Assembly (NCBI RefSeq): GCF_000717185.1
Contig: NZ_JNYE01000096.1
Coordinates: 1 to 30,208 of the forward strand
DNA from: Kitasatospora phosalacinea
Lineage (GTDB): Bacteria > Actinomycetota > Actinomycetes > Streptomycetales > Streptomycetaceae
Direction: 5' to 3'
DNA length: 30,208 nucleotides
Position 1 is the first letter of the stretch. Each line of letters starts with the position of its first letter. Below, in pieces: positions 24,001 to 30,208 of the stretch. Position numbers and translations under genes: made by a program. The notes beneath the pieces were generated by a model. It searched no databases. It saw nothing but the letters and a program-made list of their open reading frames with translations, and was not told the origin of the DNA.

Positions 24001-24223
24001 GTTCACCGGCGGCATCGGCTTCTCCGTCGAGAACCGCGGCGTCGACCCCGACGTCGAAGTCGTCCGCACCCCCCGCGACTGGGCCCGCGGCGACCACACC
24101 GACCTCGCCGCCGCCGTCGACCTCGCCCTCACCCTCCTCACCGCCCCCCCCGCCGCCGCTCCCCCGCCCCCCGACACCCCCCGCCCCGACCTCCGCCGGC
24201 CCCCGCTGCCGCCGCGCCCCTGA
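21005..24223 (+). CDS. tricorn protease homologue (S41 family)
   Basis: This 1072-residue protein matches tricorn protease in length and order: two N-terminal beta-propellers (about residues 1-300 and 300-650), a helical C1 domain, a PDZ domain (about 740-830, LLAVDGRPPDPVRG) and the C2 catalytic domain. The catalytic residues line up with the archaeal enzyme: S728-H729 in LGTSHAYV, S950-D951 in ATSSDGDVI and E1009 in FSVENRGVDPDVEV, with spacing nearly identical to the archaeal S745-H746, S965 and E1023. It should cut peptides released by the proteasome or other proteases in the cytoplasm; there is no signal peptide. GTG 21005 is the start by frame; the nearby ATG 20997 is out of frame. The gene is divergent from the chitinase gene and ends before a strong bidirectional terminator. 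Confidence 0.95.
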   Translation: MSGYLRYPHVRGGLLAFTAEDDAWVAPLAPDGSVGRAWRVSADRTRVSHPRLSPDGEVLAWTSWFALVPEVFTAPVGGGEAVRLTYWGSQDTRVRGWLPNGDVLAVTSYHEPFAHYAWAWELSPDGAPGRRMPWGPVADAQVGEGHTVLLTDAAPHEPAFWKRYRGGATGRLWVDHDLLLPDLPGHLASPMPVAAADGTRIAFLSDHEGVGNLYSVRPDGSGLRRHTDHASYYAREAATDGVRVVYQHAGDLWLLDSLDAPAPRRLDVPLGGARAGRRPYQVSAANNVKDLACDATGRAGVLNVRGSLYWLTHRDGPARVLADTPGVRCRLPLVLGYGNQAAWVTDADGEDAVEIAALPGKDAADEQPPHRRIAGGRIGRVQELAAAPDGGRLAVACSDGRLLLVDTADGAVTEVAASRFGPVSSPSFSPDSRWLTWSEPVAGRSLRAIRLARTARPEEKVDVTTGRFEDEHPVFTRDGRFLVFLSWRGFDPVHDVHTGDLSFPLGCRPYLVPLAAGTPSPFASPAEGRPPVGLDPEEATGDGTVHVDEEGIGKRLVPFPVIASKYSATAAVRGGVVWLRWPISGALGQTFANPEDTSGRPALEYFDLARGRRTTLVEQLDGFAVSADGSAVSVFSAGALKLYPLAAPTAPVPVDLRRITHTVHPAAEWRQSYAEAARIVADQFWDEGMCGLDWPALTAQYAPLLERIASPDDFADLLRELLGELGTSHAYVTPARRGEGPALAQQPLGLLGANAHRDVDGRWLVDRILPGESSDPKARAPLAGHGLHDGDELLAVDGRPPDPVRGPVPLLAGTGGTTVELTVRHGGRVRRLAVTPLTDERPIRYQDWVARRRHLVREFSGGDCGYLHIPDLGGSGWAQFNRDLRSELARPALVLDVRGNAGGNVSELVLEKLHRRVLAWDFTRGRQPVRWPRDAPRGPVVALADHATSSDGDVIITAIKALALGPVVGTRTWGGVVGMTGRHALGDGTQISVPKNASWFTGGIGFSVENRGVDPDVEVVRTPRDWARGDHTDLAAAVDLALTLLTAPPAAAPPPPDTPRPDLRRPPLPPRP

Positions 24224-24353
24224 GACCCGCTGCGACCCGCTGCGCGGAGCAGGCGGGAACAAGCGGGGACGGGGCCGGAAACGGCGCAGCAACCGCACCC
24301 GCGCGAACCCGCTGTGCGGGGGCCGGGCGTTCCCGGCGCGTCACGACGCGCGG

Positions 24354-24382
24354 ACGCCGGTGCCCGCGGCGGGCACCGGCGT
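24354..24382. terminator. strong bidirectional terminator
   Basis: ACGCCGGTGCCC (24354-24365) and GGGCACCGGCGT (24371-24382) form a perfect 12-bp stem with a 5-nt loop. It sits between the convergent tricorn and 72-aa genes. The remaining gap, 24224-24353, shows only short CCCGCTGCG-type repeats. Confidence 0.8.
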
Positions 24383-24412
24383 TCCGTACGCGCGCGGATC
24401 AGCTCCGGGGGA

Positions 24413-24631
24413 TCAGCTCCAGGGGTCGCCCTCGGAGGTCATGTTCGCGGCGGCCTCGCGGTCCTCGCGTTCCTGCCTGATCCGGCGTTCGGCGTCGTCG
24501 CGGGCGCGTTCGGCCTGGTCGCCGAAGGCGTCGGCGGCCTCGTCGCGGGCGGGAACGACGCGCTCGGGCGGTTCGGTGGGTGCGGCGGCGGGCGGGGCGG
24601 CCTTGTGGCGGAACCTGTCGAAGATGCCCAT
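24413..24631 (-). CDS. small charged hydrophilic protein, 72 aa
   Basis: This 72-residue protein begins GIFDRFRHKAAPPAA and then becomes a long charged helix (DQAERARDDAERRIRQERED), ending in EGDPWS. It has no membrane segment and no domain I recognise. The lead-in GIFDRFRHK resembles amphipathic N-termini of other small actinomycete proteins. The start is ATG 24631 with GAGGAGGAG directly upstream, a very strong ribosome binding site, so it is probably well expressed. The 24 nt around its start are identical to those of the next gene upstream (24718-24903), though the proteins differ. Its stop codon lies in an 11-bp tandem duplication. Confidence 0.75.
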   Translation of the reverse strand: MGIFDRFRHKAAPPAAAPTEPPERVVPARDEAADAFGDQAERARDDAERRIRQEREDREAAANMTSEGDPWS

Positions 24632-24676
24632 GTCTCCTCCTCGGGTGGGCGTCCCCCCTTGTCACGGTACGCCGAC

Positions 24677-24703
24677 GGGGCGGGCCCGGTCAGGGCCCGC
24701 CCC
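24677..24703 (-). terminator. hairpin terminator after the 61-aa gene
   Basis: GGGGCGGGCCC (24677-24687) and GGGCCCGCCCC (24693-24703) form a perfect 11-bp stem with a 5-nt loop, 14 nt after the stop codon of the 61-aa gene on the minus strand. The two small genes are therefore probably separate transcripts. Confidence 0.75.
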
Positions 24704-24717
24704 GCGCGGTCGGCCGG

Positions 24718-24903
24718 TCAGGAGGACCCGCCCTCCTGCTGCTGGTCGTCCGCGGACTCCTGGCCGCCGGGCATCATGCCCTCGGCCCGCTCGCGGGCCT
24801 TCTGCTCGGCTTCCTCGGTCTTGGAACCCTGGTCGCCGAGCGCCGACTTGGCCTGGTCGGCGAGGTCCTTCGCCTTGTCCTTGAACTGGTCGCTCATGCC
24901 CAT
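24718..24903 (-). CDS. small hydrophilic protein, CsbD/stress-type, 61 aa
   Basis: This 61-residue protein starts MGMSDQFKDKAKDLADQAKS and continues as a Glu-, Gln- and Ala-rich helix with a Gly/Gln/Asp tail. It resembles small actinomycete stress-type proteins of the CsbD or Rv0909 antitoxin-like kind; the similarity is by composition and opening pattern, so the family is tentative. No partner toxin gene is next to it. ATG 24903 is the start, with GGAGGAG immediately upstream; ATG 24897 two codons later is an alternative. It is divergent from adhE across 255 bp and is followed by its own hairpin terminator. Confidence 0.75.
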   Translation of the reverse strand: MGMSDQFKDKAKDLADQAKSALGDQGSKTEEAEQKARERAEGMMPGGQESADDQQQEGGSS

Positions 24904-25022
24904 GTCTCCTCCTCGGGTGTCGCGGACAACGGGCTCCGTCCACCCTCGCACCGGCCCGGAGGGGTCGCATCCGGACGGCCGGGGCTCACCCGTACGGCGC
25001 AGGGCCGGACGGCTCGCCGGGA

Positions 25023-25037
25023 GGGGCTGTTGGTCCC
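25023..25037. promoter_or_regulatory. imperfect GGGnCT/GGTCCC site upstream of adhE (speculative)
   Basis: GGGGCT-GTT-GGTCCC resembles the DosR/DevR hypoxia box (GGGACT-WW-AGTCCC), but one base is changed in each half and the spacer is 3 nt instead of 2. It lies about 120 nt before adhE in the 255-bp divergent region 24904-25158. No clear -10 and -35 pair is visible nearby. Confidence 0.2.
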
Positions 25038-25158
25038 GGCGGGTCGCGCCCAACGGCCGTAGCCGCCCTACGCGGCACTGACGGAGAGTGAGGGGGTCAA
25101 GCCGGTCCCGGCAGCGCCGCCGGGGCGCCCCGCCCGCACCCCGAGAGGTGAGCGCGCC

Positions 25159-27795
25159 ATGTCGTCCCGCGAGCAGTCCCCCGTCACCGAAGGCGCCGCC
25201 ACCGTGGCGGCGGCCGTCGACGCACTGGTCCGCAACGGCCACCGGGCCCTGCGGGAGTACGCCTCCTTCAGCCAGGAGCAGGTCGACCGCATCGTCAAGA
25301 AGGCCTCGCTGGCCGCGCTGGCCCAGCACACCGGCCTGGCCGTCCTCGCGGTCGAGGAGACCGGCCGCGGCCTGTTCGAGGACAAGGCGGTGAAGAACGT
25401 CTTCGCCTGCGAGAACGTCACCCACGTGATGGGCCGGACGCGGACGGTGGGGGTGGTGCGCCGGGACGAGATCGACGGGATCGTGGAGATCGCCGAGCCG
25501 GTGGGCGTGGTCGCGGGCGTCACGCCGGTGACCAACCCGACCTCCACCACGATCTTCAAGGCGCTGCTCGCGCTCAAGACCCGCAACCCGATCGTGTTCG
25601 CCTTCCACCCGGCGGCGCAGCGCTGTTCGGCGGAGGCGGCCCGGATCGTGCGGGACGCGGCGGTCGCGGCGGGCGCCCCGGCGCACTGCGTGCAGTGGAT
25701 CGAGCACCCGTCGATGGCGGCGACCGGCGCGCTGATGAACCACCCCGGCGTCGCCACGATCCTGGCGACCGGCGGCAACGCGATGGTCGCGGCGGCGTAC
25801 TCGTGCGGGAAGCCGGCGCTGGGCGTGGGCGCGGGCAACGTCCCGGCGTACGTGGAGAGGAGCGCGGACGTCGGGCGCGCGGTGAACGACATCGTGCTGT
25901 CGAAGTCCTTCGACAACGGCATGGTCTGCGCCTCCGAGCAGGCGGTGATCCTGGACGCGGAGATCCACGACGCGGCGGTCGCCGAGTTCCGCAAGCTGAA
26001 GGCGCACCTGGCGACGCCGGAGGAGAAGGCCAAGCTGGAGCGCCACCTCTTCGGGGTCGGCGCGGGCACCGACTGCGCGGGCGCGAAGCTGAACGCCGAC
26101 GTGGTCGGGCAGTCGGCACCGGCGATCGCGCGGGCGGCGGGCTTCGAGGTCCCGGACGACACCTCGGTGATCCTGGCGGAGGTCGGCGGGGTCGGCGAGG
26201 CGGAGCCGCTGACCCGGGAGAAGCTCTGCCCGGTGCTGGCGGTGCTGCGGGCGGACGGCCGGGCGCAGGGCGTGGAACTGGCGCAGCGGATGGTGGAGTT
26301 CAACGGCCTGGGGCACTCGGCGGCGGTGCACACCGAGGACGCGGCGTTCGCCGAGGAGTTCGGCACGGCGGTGAAGGCCTGCCGGATCATCTGGAACGCG
26401 CCGAGTTCGCAGGGCGGCATCGGCGACGTCTACAACGCGTTCACGCCCTCGCTGACGCTGGGCTGCGGCAGCTACGGCCGCAACTCGGTGTCGGGCAACG
26501 TCTCGGCGCTGAACCTGGTCAACATCAAGCGGATCGGGCGGCGCAACACCAACATGCAGTGGTTCAAGGTCCCGCCGAAGATCTACTTCGAGCGCAACTC
26601 GATCACGTACCTGGCGAGCATGCCGAACGCCCGGAAGGTCGTGGTCGTCACCGACCGGACCATGGTGGAGATCGGCCACCTGGAGCGGATCCGCGCCGTG
26701 CTGGACCGGCGCCGCGAGCCGGTCGAGGTGCGGGTCGTCGACCACGTCGAGCCGAACCCGAGCATCGCCACCGTGGAGAAGGGCGCGGAGCTGATGCGGG
26801 CGTTCGAGCCCGACACCATCGTGGCGCTGGGCGGCGGCTCGCCGATGGACGCGGCGAAGGTGATGTGGCTGCTGTACGAGCACCCGGAGGTGGAGTTCGC
26901 GGACCTGAAGGAGAAGTTCTTCGACATCCGCAAGCGCGCCTTCACCTTCCCCGACCTGGGCGAGAAGGCGAAGCTGGTGTGCATCCCGACGACGTCGGGC
27001 ACCGGCAGCGAGGTCACCCCGTTCGCGGTGATCACCGACACCGCCACCGGCCAGAAGTACCCGCTGGCCGACTACGCGCTCACCCCCAGCGTGGCGATCG
27101 TCGACCCGGCGCTGACCACCCACCTGCCCAAGGACGTCACCGCCGACTCCGGGTTCGACGCGCTGACGCACTGCATCGAGACGTACGTGTCGGTGTACGC
27201 CAACGACTTCACCGACGGCCTGGCGCTGCAGGGGATCCGGCTGGTCTTCGAGCACCTGGAGCGGGCCGTCGCCGACGGGCCCGGCGACCCGGTGGCGCGG
27301 GAGAGGATGCACAACGCGGGGACGATCGCGGGCATGGCGTTCGGCTCGTCCTTCCTGGGCGTGGTGCACGCGATGGCGCACACCCTGGGCGCGACCTTCC
27401 ACGTGGCGCACGGGCGCACCAACGCGCTGCTGCTGCCGCACGTGATCCGGTACAACGGGTCGGCGCCGGCCAAGGTGACGAGCTGGCCGAAGTACCGCAG
27501 CTACGTGGCGCCGGAGCGCTACCGGCAGATCGCCCGGGTGCTGGGCCTGCCCGCCGACACCCCGGAGCAGGGCGTGGCGTCGCTGGCCGCGGCGGTGGAG
27601 GAGCTGCGCGAGAAGGTCGGCATCCCGCGCTCGTTCAAGGACGCCGGGGTGGACGAGGCGGCCTTCCTGGCGGCGCTGCCGCAGCAGGCGATGAACGCCT
27701 ACGAGGACCAGTGCGCACCGGCCAACCCGCGGATGCCGATGCTGCGGGACATGCAGCAGTTGATGACCCAGGCGTACTACGGCACGCAGAACTGA
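25159..27795 (+). CDS. adhE: bifunctional acetaldehyde-CoA/alcohol dehydrogenase
   Basis: This 878-residue protein fuses an N-terminal CoA-acylating aldehyde dehydrogenase (about residues 1-440) to a C-terminal iron-dependent alcohol dehydrogenase (about 450-870). It reduces acetyl-CoA to acetaldehyde and then ethanol with NADH. The aldehyde dehydrogenase nucleophile is C257 in DNGMVCASEQA. In the alcohol dehydrogenase half, GGGSPMDAAK (G558 onward) binds NAD, and the iron ligands are D667, H671, H737 and H751, with exactly the spacing of E. coli AdhE (D653, H657, H723, H737). All key residues are present and length matches. ATG 25159 has GAGGTG upstream. pflB follows after 15 nt, forming a fermentation operon that is unusual for an aerobic filamentous actinomycete. 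Confidence 0.97.
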   Translation: MSSREQSPVTEGAATVAAAVDALVRNGHRALREYASFSQEQVDRIVKKASLAALAQHTGLAVLAVEETGRGLFEDKAVKNVFACENVTHVMGRTRTVGVVRRDEIDGIVEIAEPVGVVAGVTPVTNPTSTTIFKALLALKTRNPIVFAFHPAAQRCSAEAARIVRDAAVAAGAPAHCVQWIEHPSMAATGALMNHPGVATILATGGNAMVAAAYSCGKPALGVGAGNVPAYVERSADVGRAVNDIVLSKSFDNGMVCASEQAVILDAEIHDAAVAEFRKLKAHLATPEEKAKLERHLFGVGAGTDCAGAKLNADVVGQSAPAIARAAGFEVPDDTSVILAEVGGVGEAEPLTREKLCPVLAVLRADGRAQGVELAQRMVEFNGLGHSAAVHTEDAAFAEEFGTAVKACRIIWNAPSSQGGIGDVYNAFTPSLTLGCGSYGRNSVSGNVSALNLVNIKRIGRRNTNMQWFKVPPKIYFERNSITYLASMPNARKVVVVTDRTMVEIGHLERIRAVLDRRREPVEVRVVDHVEPNPSIATVEKGAELMRAFEPDTIVALGGGSPMDAAKVMWLLYEHPEVEFADLKEKFFDIRKRAFTFPDLGEKAKLVCIPTTSGTGSEVTPFAVITDTATGQKYPLADYALTPSVAIVDPALTTHLPKDVTADSGFDALTHCIETYVSVYANDFTDGLALQGIRLVFEHLERAVADGPGDPVARERMHNAGTIAGMAFGSSFLGVVHAMAHTLGATFHVAHGRTNALLLPHVIRYNGSAPAKVTSWPKYRSYVAPERYRQIARVLGLPADTPEQGVASLAAAVEELREKVGIPRSFKDAGVDEAAFLAALPQQAMNAYEDQCAPANPRMPMLRDMQQLMTQAYYGTQN

Positions 27796-27810
27796 GAAGG
27801 GGCACCCGAG

Positions 27811-30087
27811 ATGACCACCTCACAGCAGCAGCACGCGGAGCGCGCCCGGAGCGGCGCCTGGGACGGCTTCAGGGGCGGCCTGTGGCGGGACGCGGTCGAC
27901 GTCCGCGACTTCATCCAGCAGAACTACACCCCGTACGAGGGCGACGGCTCCTTCCTGGCCGGCCCGACCGAGCGGACCACCGGGATCTGGGCGAAGATCA
28001 CCGCGCTGTTCCCGGAGGAGCGCGCCAAGGGCGTCCTGGACGTCTCGTACGACACGCCCTCGACGATCACCGCGCACGCGCCCGGGTACATCGACCGGGA
28101 GAACGAGCTGGTCGTCGGCCTGCAGACCGACGCCCCGCTGAAGCGGGCGATCATGCCCAACGGCGGCTGGCGGATGGTCGCGGGGGCGCTGGAGACCTAC
28201 GGGTACCCGGTCGACCCGGAGCTGGAGAAGGTCTTCACGGTCTACCGCAAGACCCACAACGCGGGCGTCTTCGACGCCTACACGCCCGAGATCCGGGCCG
28301 CCCGCAAGGCCGGGATCGTCACCGGCCTGCCGGACGCGTACGGGCGGGGCCGGATCATCGGCGACTACCGGCGGGTCGCGCTGTACGGCGTGGACCGGCT
28401 GATCGCCGCGAAGCGGGAGGAGCGGGCGTTCCTGGACGCGGCGCCGGGCGACCCGCGCACGCTGGAGGAGACCATCCGCGAGCGCGAGGAGCTGGCCGAG
28501 CAGGTCCGCGCCCTGGAGGAGCTCAAGGCGATGGCCGCGAGCTACGGCCACGACGTCTCCGGCCCGGCGCGCGACGCCCACCAGGCCGTCCAGTGGCTGT
28601 ACTTCGCCTACCTGGCGGCGGTGAAGGAGCAGAACGGCGCGGCGATGTCGCTCGGCCGCACCTCCACCTTCCTGGACGTCTACCTCGAACGCGACCTCGC
28701 CGAGGGCCGGTTGACCGAGGAGCGGGCCCAGGAGCTGGTCGACGACTTCGTCGTCAAGCTGCGGATCGTCCGCTTCCTGCGCACCCCCGAGTACGACGAG
28801 CTGTTCTCCGGCGACCCGACCTGGGTCACCGAGTCGATCGGCGGCATCGGCACCGACGGCCGCCCGCTGGTCACCCGCACCTCGTTCCGCTACCTGCAGA
28901 CCCTGTACAACCTGGGCCCGGCGCCGGAGCCGAACATGACGGTGCTCTGGTCGCCGAAGCTCCCGCGGGGCTTCAAGGAGTTCTGCGCCCGGGTGTCGAT
29001 CGACACCTCCAGCGTGCAGTACGAGTCGGACGAGCTGATGCGCCCGCGCTCCGGCGACGACACCGCGATCGCCTGCTGCGTCTCCGCGATGGAGGTCGGC
29101 CGGCAGATGCAGTTCTTCGGCGCCCGGGTCAACCTCGCCAAGACGCTGCTGTACGCGATCAACGGCGGCCGGGACGAGCGCTCCGGTGCCCAGGTCGGCC
29201 CGGCCACCGGGGCGATCACCTCCGAGGTGCTGGACTACGAGGAGGTGCTGGACCGCTTCGACCGGCAGTTGGAGTGGCTGGCCGGGACGTACGTGCACGC
29301 GCTGAACGTCATCCACTACATGCACGACAAGTACGCGTACGAGCGCCTGGAGATGGCGCTGCACGACCGGGCGGTGCGCCGCACCATGGCCTGCGGCATC
29401 GCCGGGCTGTCGGTGGCCGCGGACTCGCTGTCGGCGATCAGGTACGCGAAGGTCCGCCCGGTGCGCGACGAGACCGGCCTCGCGGTCGACTACGAGGTCG
29501 AGGGCGAGTACCCGGCGTACGGCAACAACGACGACCGGGCCGACGCCCTGGCGGTGCGGCTGGTCGAGGAGTTCATGGCGAAGGTGCGCAAGCACCCGAC
29601 CTACCGGGGCGCCGAGCACACCCAGTCGGTGCTGACCATCACCTCGAACGTGGTGTACGGCAAGAAGACCGGCGCCACCCCGGACGGCCGCCGGGCCGGC
29701 GAGCCGTTCTCGCCCGGCGCCAACCCGATGAACGGGCGCGACACCCACGGGTACGTGGCCAGTGCGCTGTCGGTGGCCAAGCTGCCGTACGACGCGGCCG
29801 AGGACGGTATCTCGCTGACCAACACCGTCACGCCCGACGCGCTGGGCCGCACCCCCGAGGAGCGGGTGCGCAACCTGGCGGGCGTGCTGGACGGGTACAC
29901 GGCCGTCGGCGGGTTCCACATGAACGTCAACGTGCTGGACCGCGAGACCCTGCTCGACGCGATGGAGCACCCCGAGCAGTACCCGCAGCTGACCATCCGG
30001 GTCAGCGGCTACGCGGTCAACTTCGTCCGGCTGACCAGGGAGCAGCAGCTCGACGTCGTCAACCGCACCTTCCACGGCTCGCTCTGA
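27811..30087 (+). CDS. pflB: pyruvate formate-lyase (formate C-acetyltransferase)
   Basis: This 758-residue glycyl radical enzyme converts pyruvate and CoA to acetyl-CoA and formate. The active-site cysteine pair is C422-C423 in [12 protein letters not shown], and the radical glycine is G733 in [13 protein letters not shown] near the C-terminus (E. coli uses C418-C419 and G734). The substrate-binding region [14 protein letters not shown] is also intact, and length matches PflB. ATG 27811 has AAGGGG about 8 nt upstream and lies 15 nt after adhE, so the two genes are probably cotranscribed. The enzyme needs a radical-SAM activase, normally encoded next door; here the expected pflA appears cut off after its start codon. 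The radical is destroyed by oxygen, so function would require anoxia. Confidence 0.97.
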   Translation: MTTSQQQHAERARSGAWDGFRGGLWRDAVDVRDFIQQNYTPYEGDGSFLAGPTERTTGIWAKITALFPEERAKGVLDVSYDTPSTITAHAPGYIDRENELVVGLQTDAPLKRAIMPNGGWRMVAGALETYGYPVDPELEKVFTVYRKTHNAGVFDAYTPEIRAARKAGIVTGLPDAYGRGRIIGDYRRVALYGVDRLIAAKREERAFLDAAPGDPRTLEETIREREELAEQVRALEELKAMAASYGHDVSGPARDAHQAVQWLYFAYLAAVKEQNGAAMSLGRTSTFLDVYLERDLAEGRLTEERAQELVDDFVVKLRIVRFLRTPEYDELFSGDPTWVTESIGGIGTDGRPLVTRTSFRYLQTLYNLGPAPEPNMTVLWSPKLPRGFKEFCARVSIDTSSVQYESDELMRPRSGDDTAIACCVSAMEVGRQMQFFGARVNLAKTLLYAINGGRDERSGAQVGPATGAITSEVLDYEEVLDRFDRQLEWLAGTYVHALNVIHYMHDKYAYERLEMALHDRAVRRTMACGIAGLSVAADSLSAIRYAKVRPVRDETGLAVDYEVEGEYPAYGNNDDRADALAVRLVEEFMAKVRKHPTYRGAEHTQSVLTITSNVVYGKKTGATPDGRRAGEPFSPGANPMNGRDTHGYVASALSVAKLPYDAAEDGISLTNTVTPDALGRTPEERVRNLAGVLDGYTAVGGFHMNVNVLDRETLLDAMEHPEQYPQLTIRVSGYAVNFVRLTREQQLDVVNRTFHGSL

Positions 30088-30106
30088 ACCCCCGTCGACA
30101 GCTCCC

Positions 30107-30128
30107 AGGAGGAATCTCAATGATCGTG
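30107..30128 (+). other. probable pflA ribosome binding site and start, gene interrupted
   Basis: AGGAGG (about 30107-30112) stands 7 nt before an ATG at 30120, in the usual place for pflA downstream of pflB. After only three codons (ATG ATC GTG) the sequence enters the reverse-oriented 3' end of an IS110-family transposase gene. The plus-strand frame beyond this point does not resemble an activase (no early glycine-rich or CxxxCxxC region is reached before the window edge). Confidence 0.5.
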
Positions 30129-30208
30129 TCAAGCCGCCTGCGTGACCGGCGGGGCGGAGGTGAACAGCCTCTTGTCACGCAGCATCGCCCACAGGACATC
30201 GACCCGGC
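30129..30208 (-). CDS. IS110-family transposase, C-terminal end (partial)
   Basis: The minus strand encodes RVDVLWAMLRDKRL followed by FTSAPPVTQAA and a TGA at 30131-30129. This is the typical C-terminus of IS110-family transposases, which in actinomycetes end RRVNVLWAM(I/L)RD, a short variable stretch and PPVT-A. Only the last 26 residues fall in the window; the rest lies to the right. IS110 elements use a DEDD transposase and, in well-studied members, a bridge RNA. The stop codon lies within about 10 nt of the pflA start codon, so the insertion boundary should be in 30120-30130. Confidence 0.8.
   Translation of the reverse strand, partial: RVDVLWAMLRDKRLFTSAPPVTQAA

Noticed and set aside
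20750..24298. 1182-aa minus-strand and 1184-aa plus-strand long frames over the tricorn gene
   Set aside because: Both are low-complexity shadows of the tricorn homologue, whose frame alone carries the catalytic residues at family spacing.
24718..27441. 907-aa minus-strand frame over adhE and the small 61-aa gene
   Set aside because: It is a shadow. Only its last part coincides with the true 61-aa gene, which has its own strong ribosome binding site at 24903.
27820..30132. 770-aa minus-strand frame opposite pflB
   Set aside because: It is rich in Val, Arg, Gly and Leu with no domain, opposite an intact pyruvate formate-lyase.

Overview
The window is very GC-rich chromosomal DNA from a Streptomycetaceae-type actinomycete (Streptomyces or Kitasatospora). 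The evidence is extreme GC at third codon positions, tRNA genes without an encoded CCA, -10-only leaderless promoters, a DasR-type operator before a chitinase gene, and typical actinomycete families (XRE-TPR regulator, tricorn homologue, LutABC, Uma2). Genus and species cannot be fixed from the sequence alone. About 24 protein genes, two identical tRNA-Lys(CTT) genes and several strong hairpin terminators are supported. No CRISPR array, prophage or secondary-metabolite cluster was seen.

Layout, left to right. Positions 1-4714 hold the tail of a membrane protein, a Uma2-family protein, a spermidine-synthase-like protein, a divergent pair (138-aa unknown protein and XRE-TPR regulator) and a histidine phosphatase. 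Positions 4852-9096 hold a tight three-gene operon: a Cys-rich PD-(D/E)XK nuclease, an unknown 532-aa protein with a stalk and beta-rich tail, and a Upf1/Dna2-type SF1 helicase. Together these look like a Dna2-type nuclease-helicase split over three genes, and this is the most promising candidate for an undescribed system. Positions 9336-10553 carry two conserved unknown proteins and the first tRNA-Lys. Positions 10642-18157 carry a small membrane protein, the lutABC lactate-oxidation operon with a divergent GntR/FCD regulator, pgi, a CPA1 Na+/H+ antiporter and the second, identical tRNA-Lys. Positions 18211-24223 hold a VOC protein, a secreted GH18 chitinase and a 1072-aa tricorn protease homologue. 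Positions 24413-24903 hold two small hydrophilic proteins that share one translation-initiation sequence. Positions 25159-30087 hold adhE and pflB, a mixed-acid fermentation pair. The window ends where an IS110-family transposase gene starts directly behind what looks like the ribosome binding site and start codon of pflA.

How the genes work together. LutABC feeds lactate into pyruvate. PflB and AdhE would turn pyruvate into formate plus acetyl-CoA and then ethanol without oxygen, but the expected activase gene appears to be interrupted. Chitinase expression is probably tied to N-acetylglucosamine sensing through DasR. A repeat of about 46 bp that begins close behind stop codons occurs three times and appears to be a dispersed terminator-type element.
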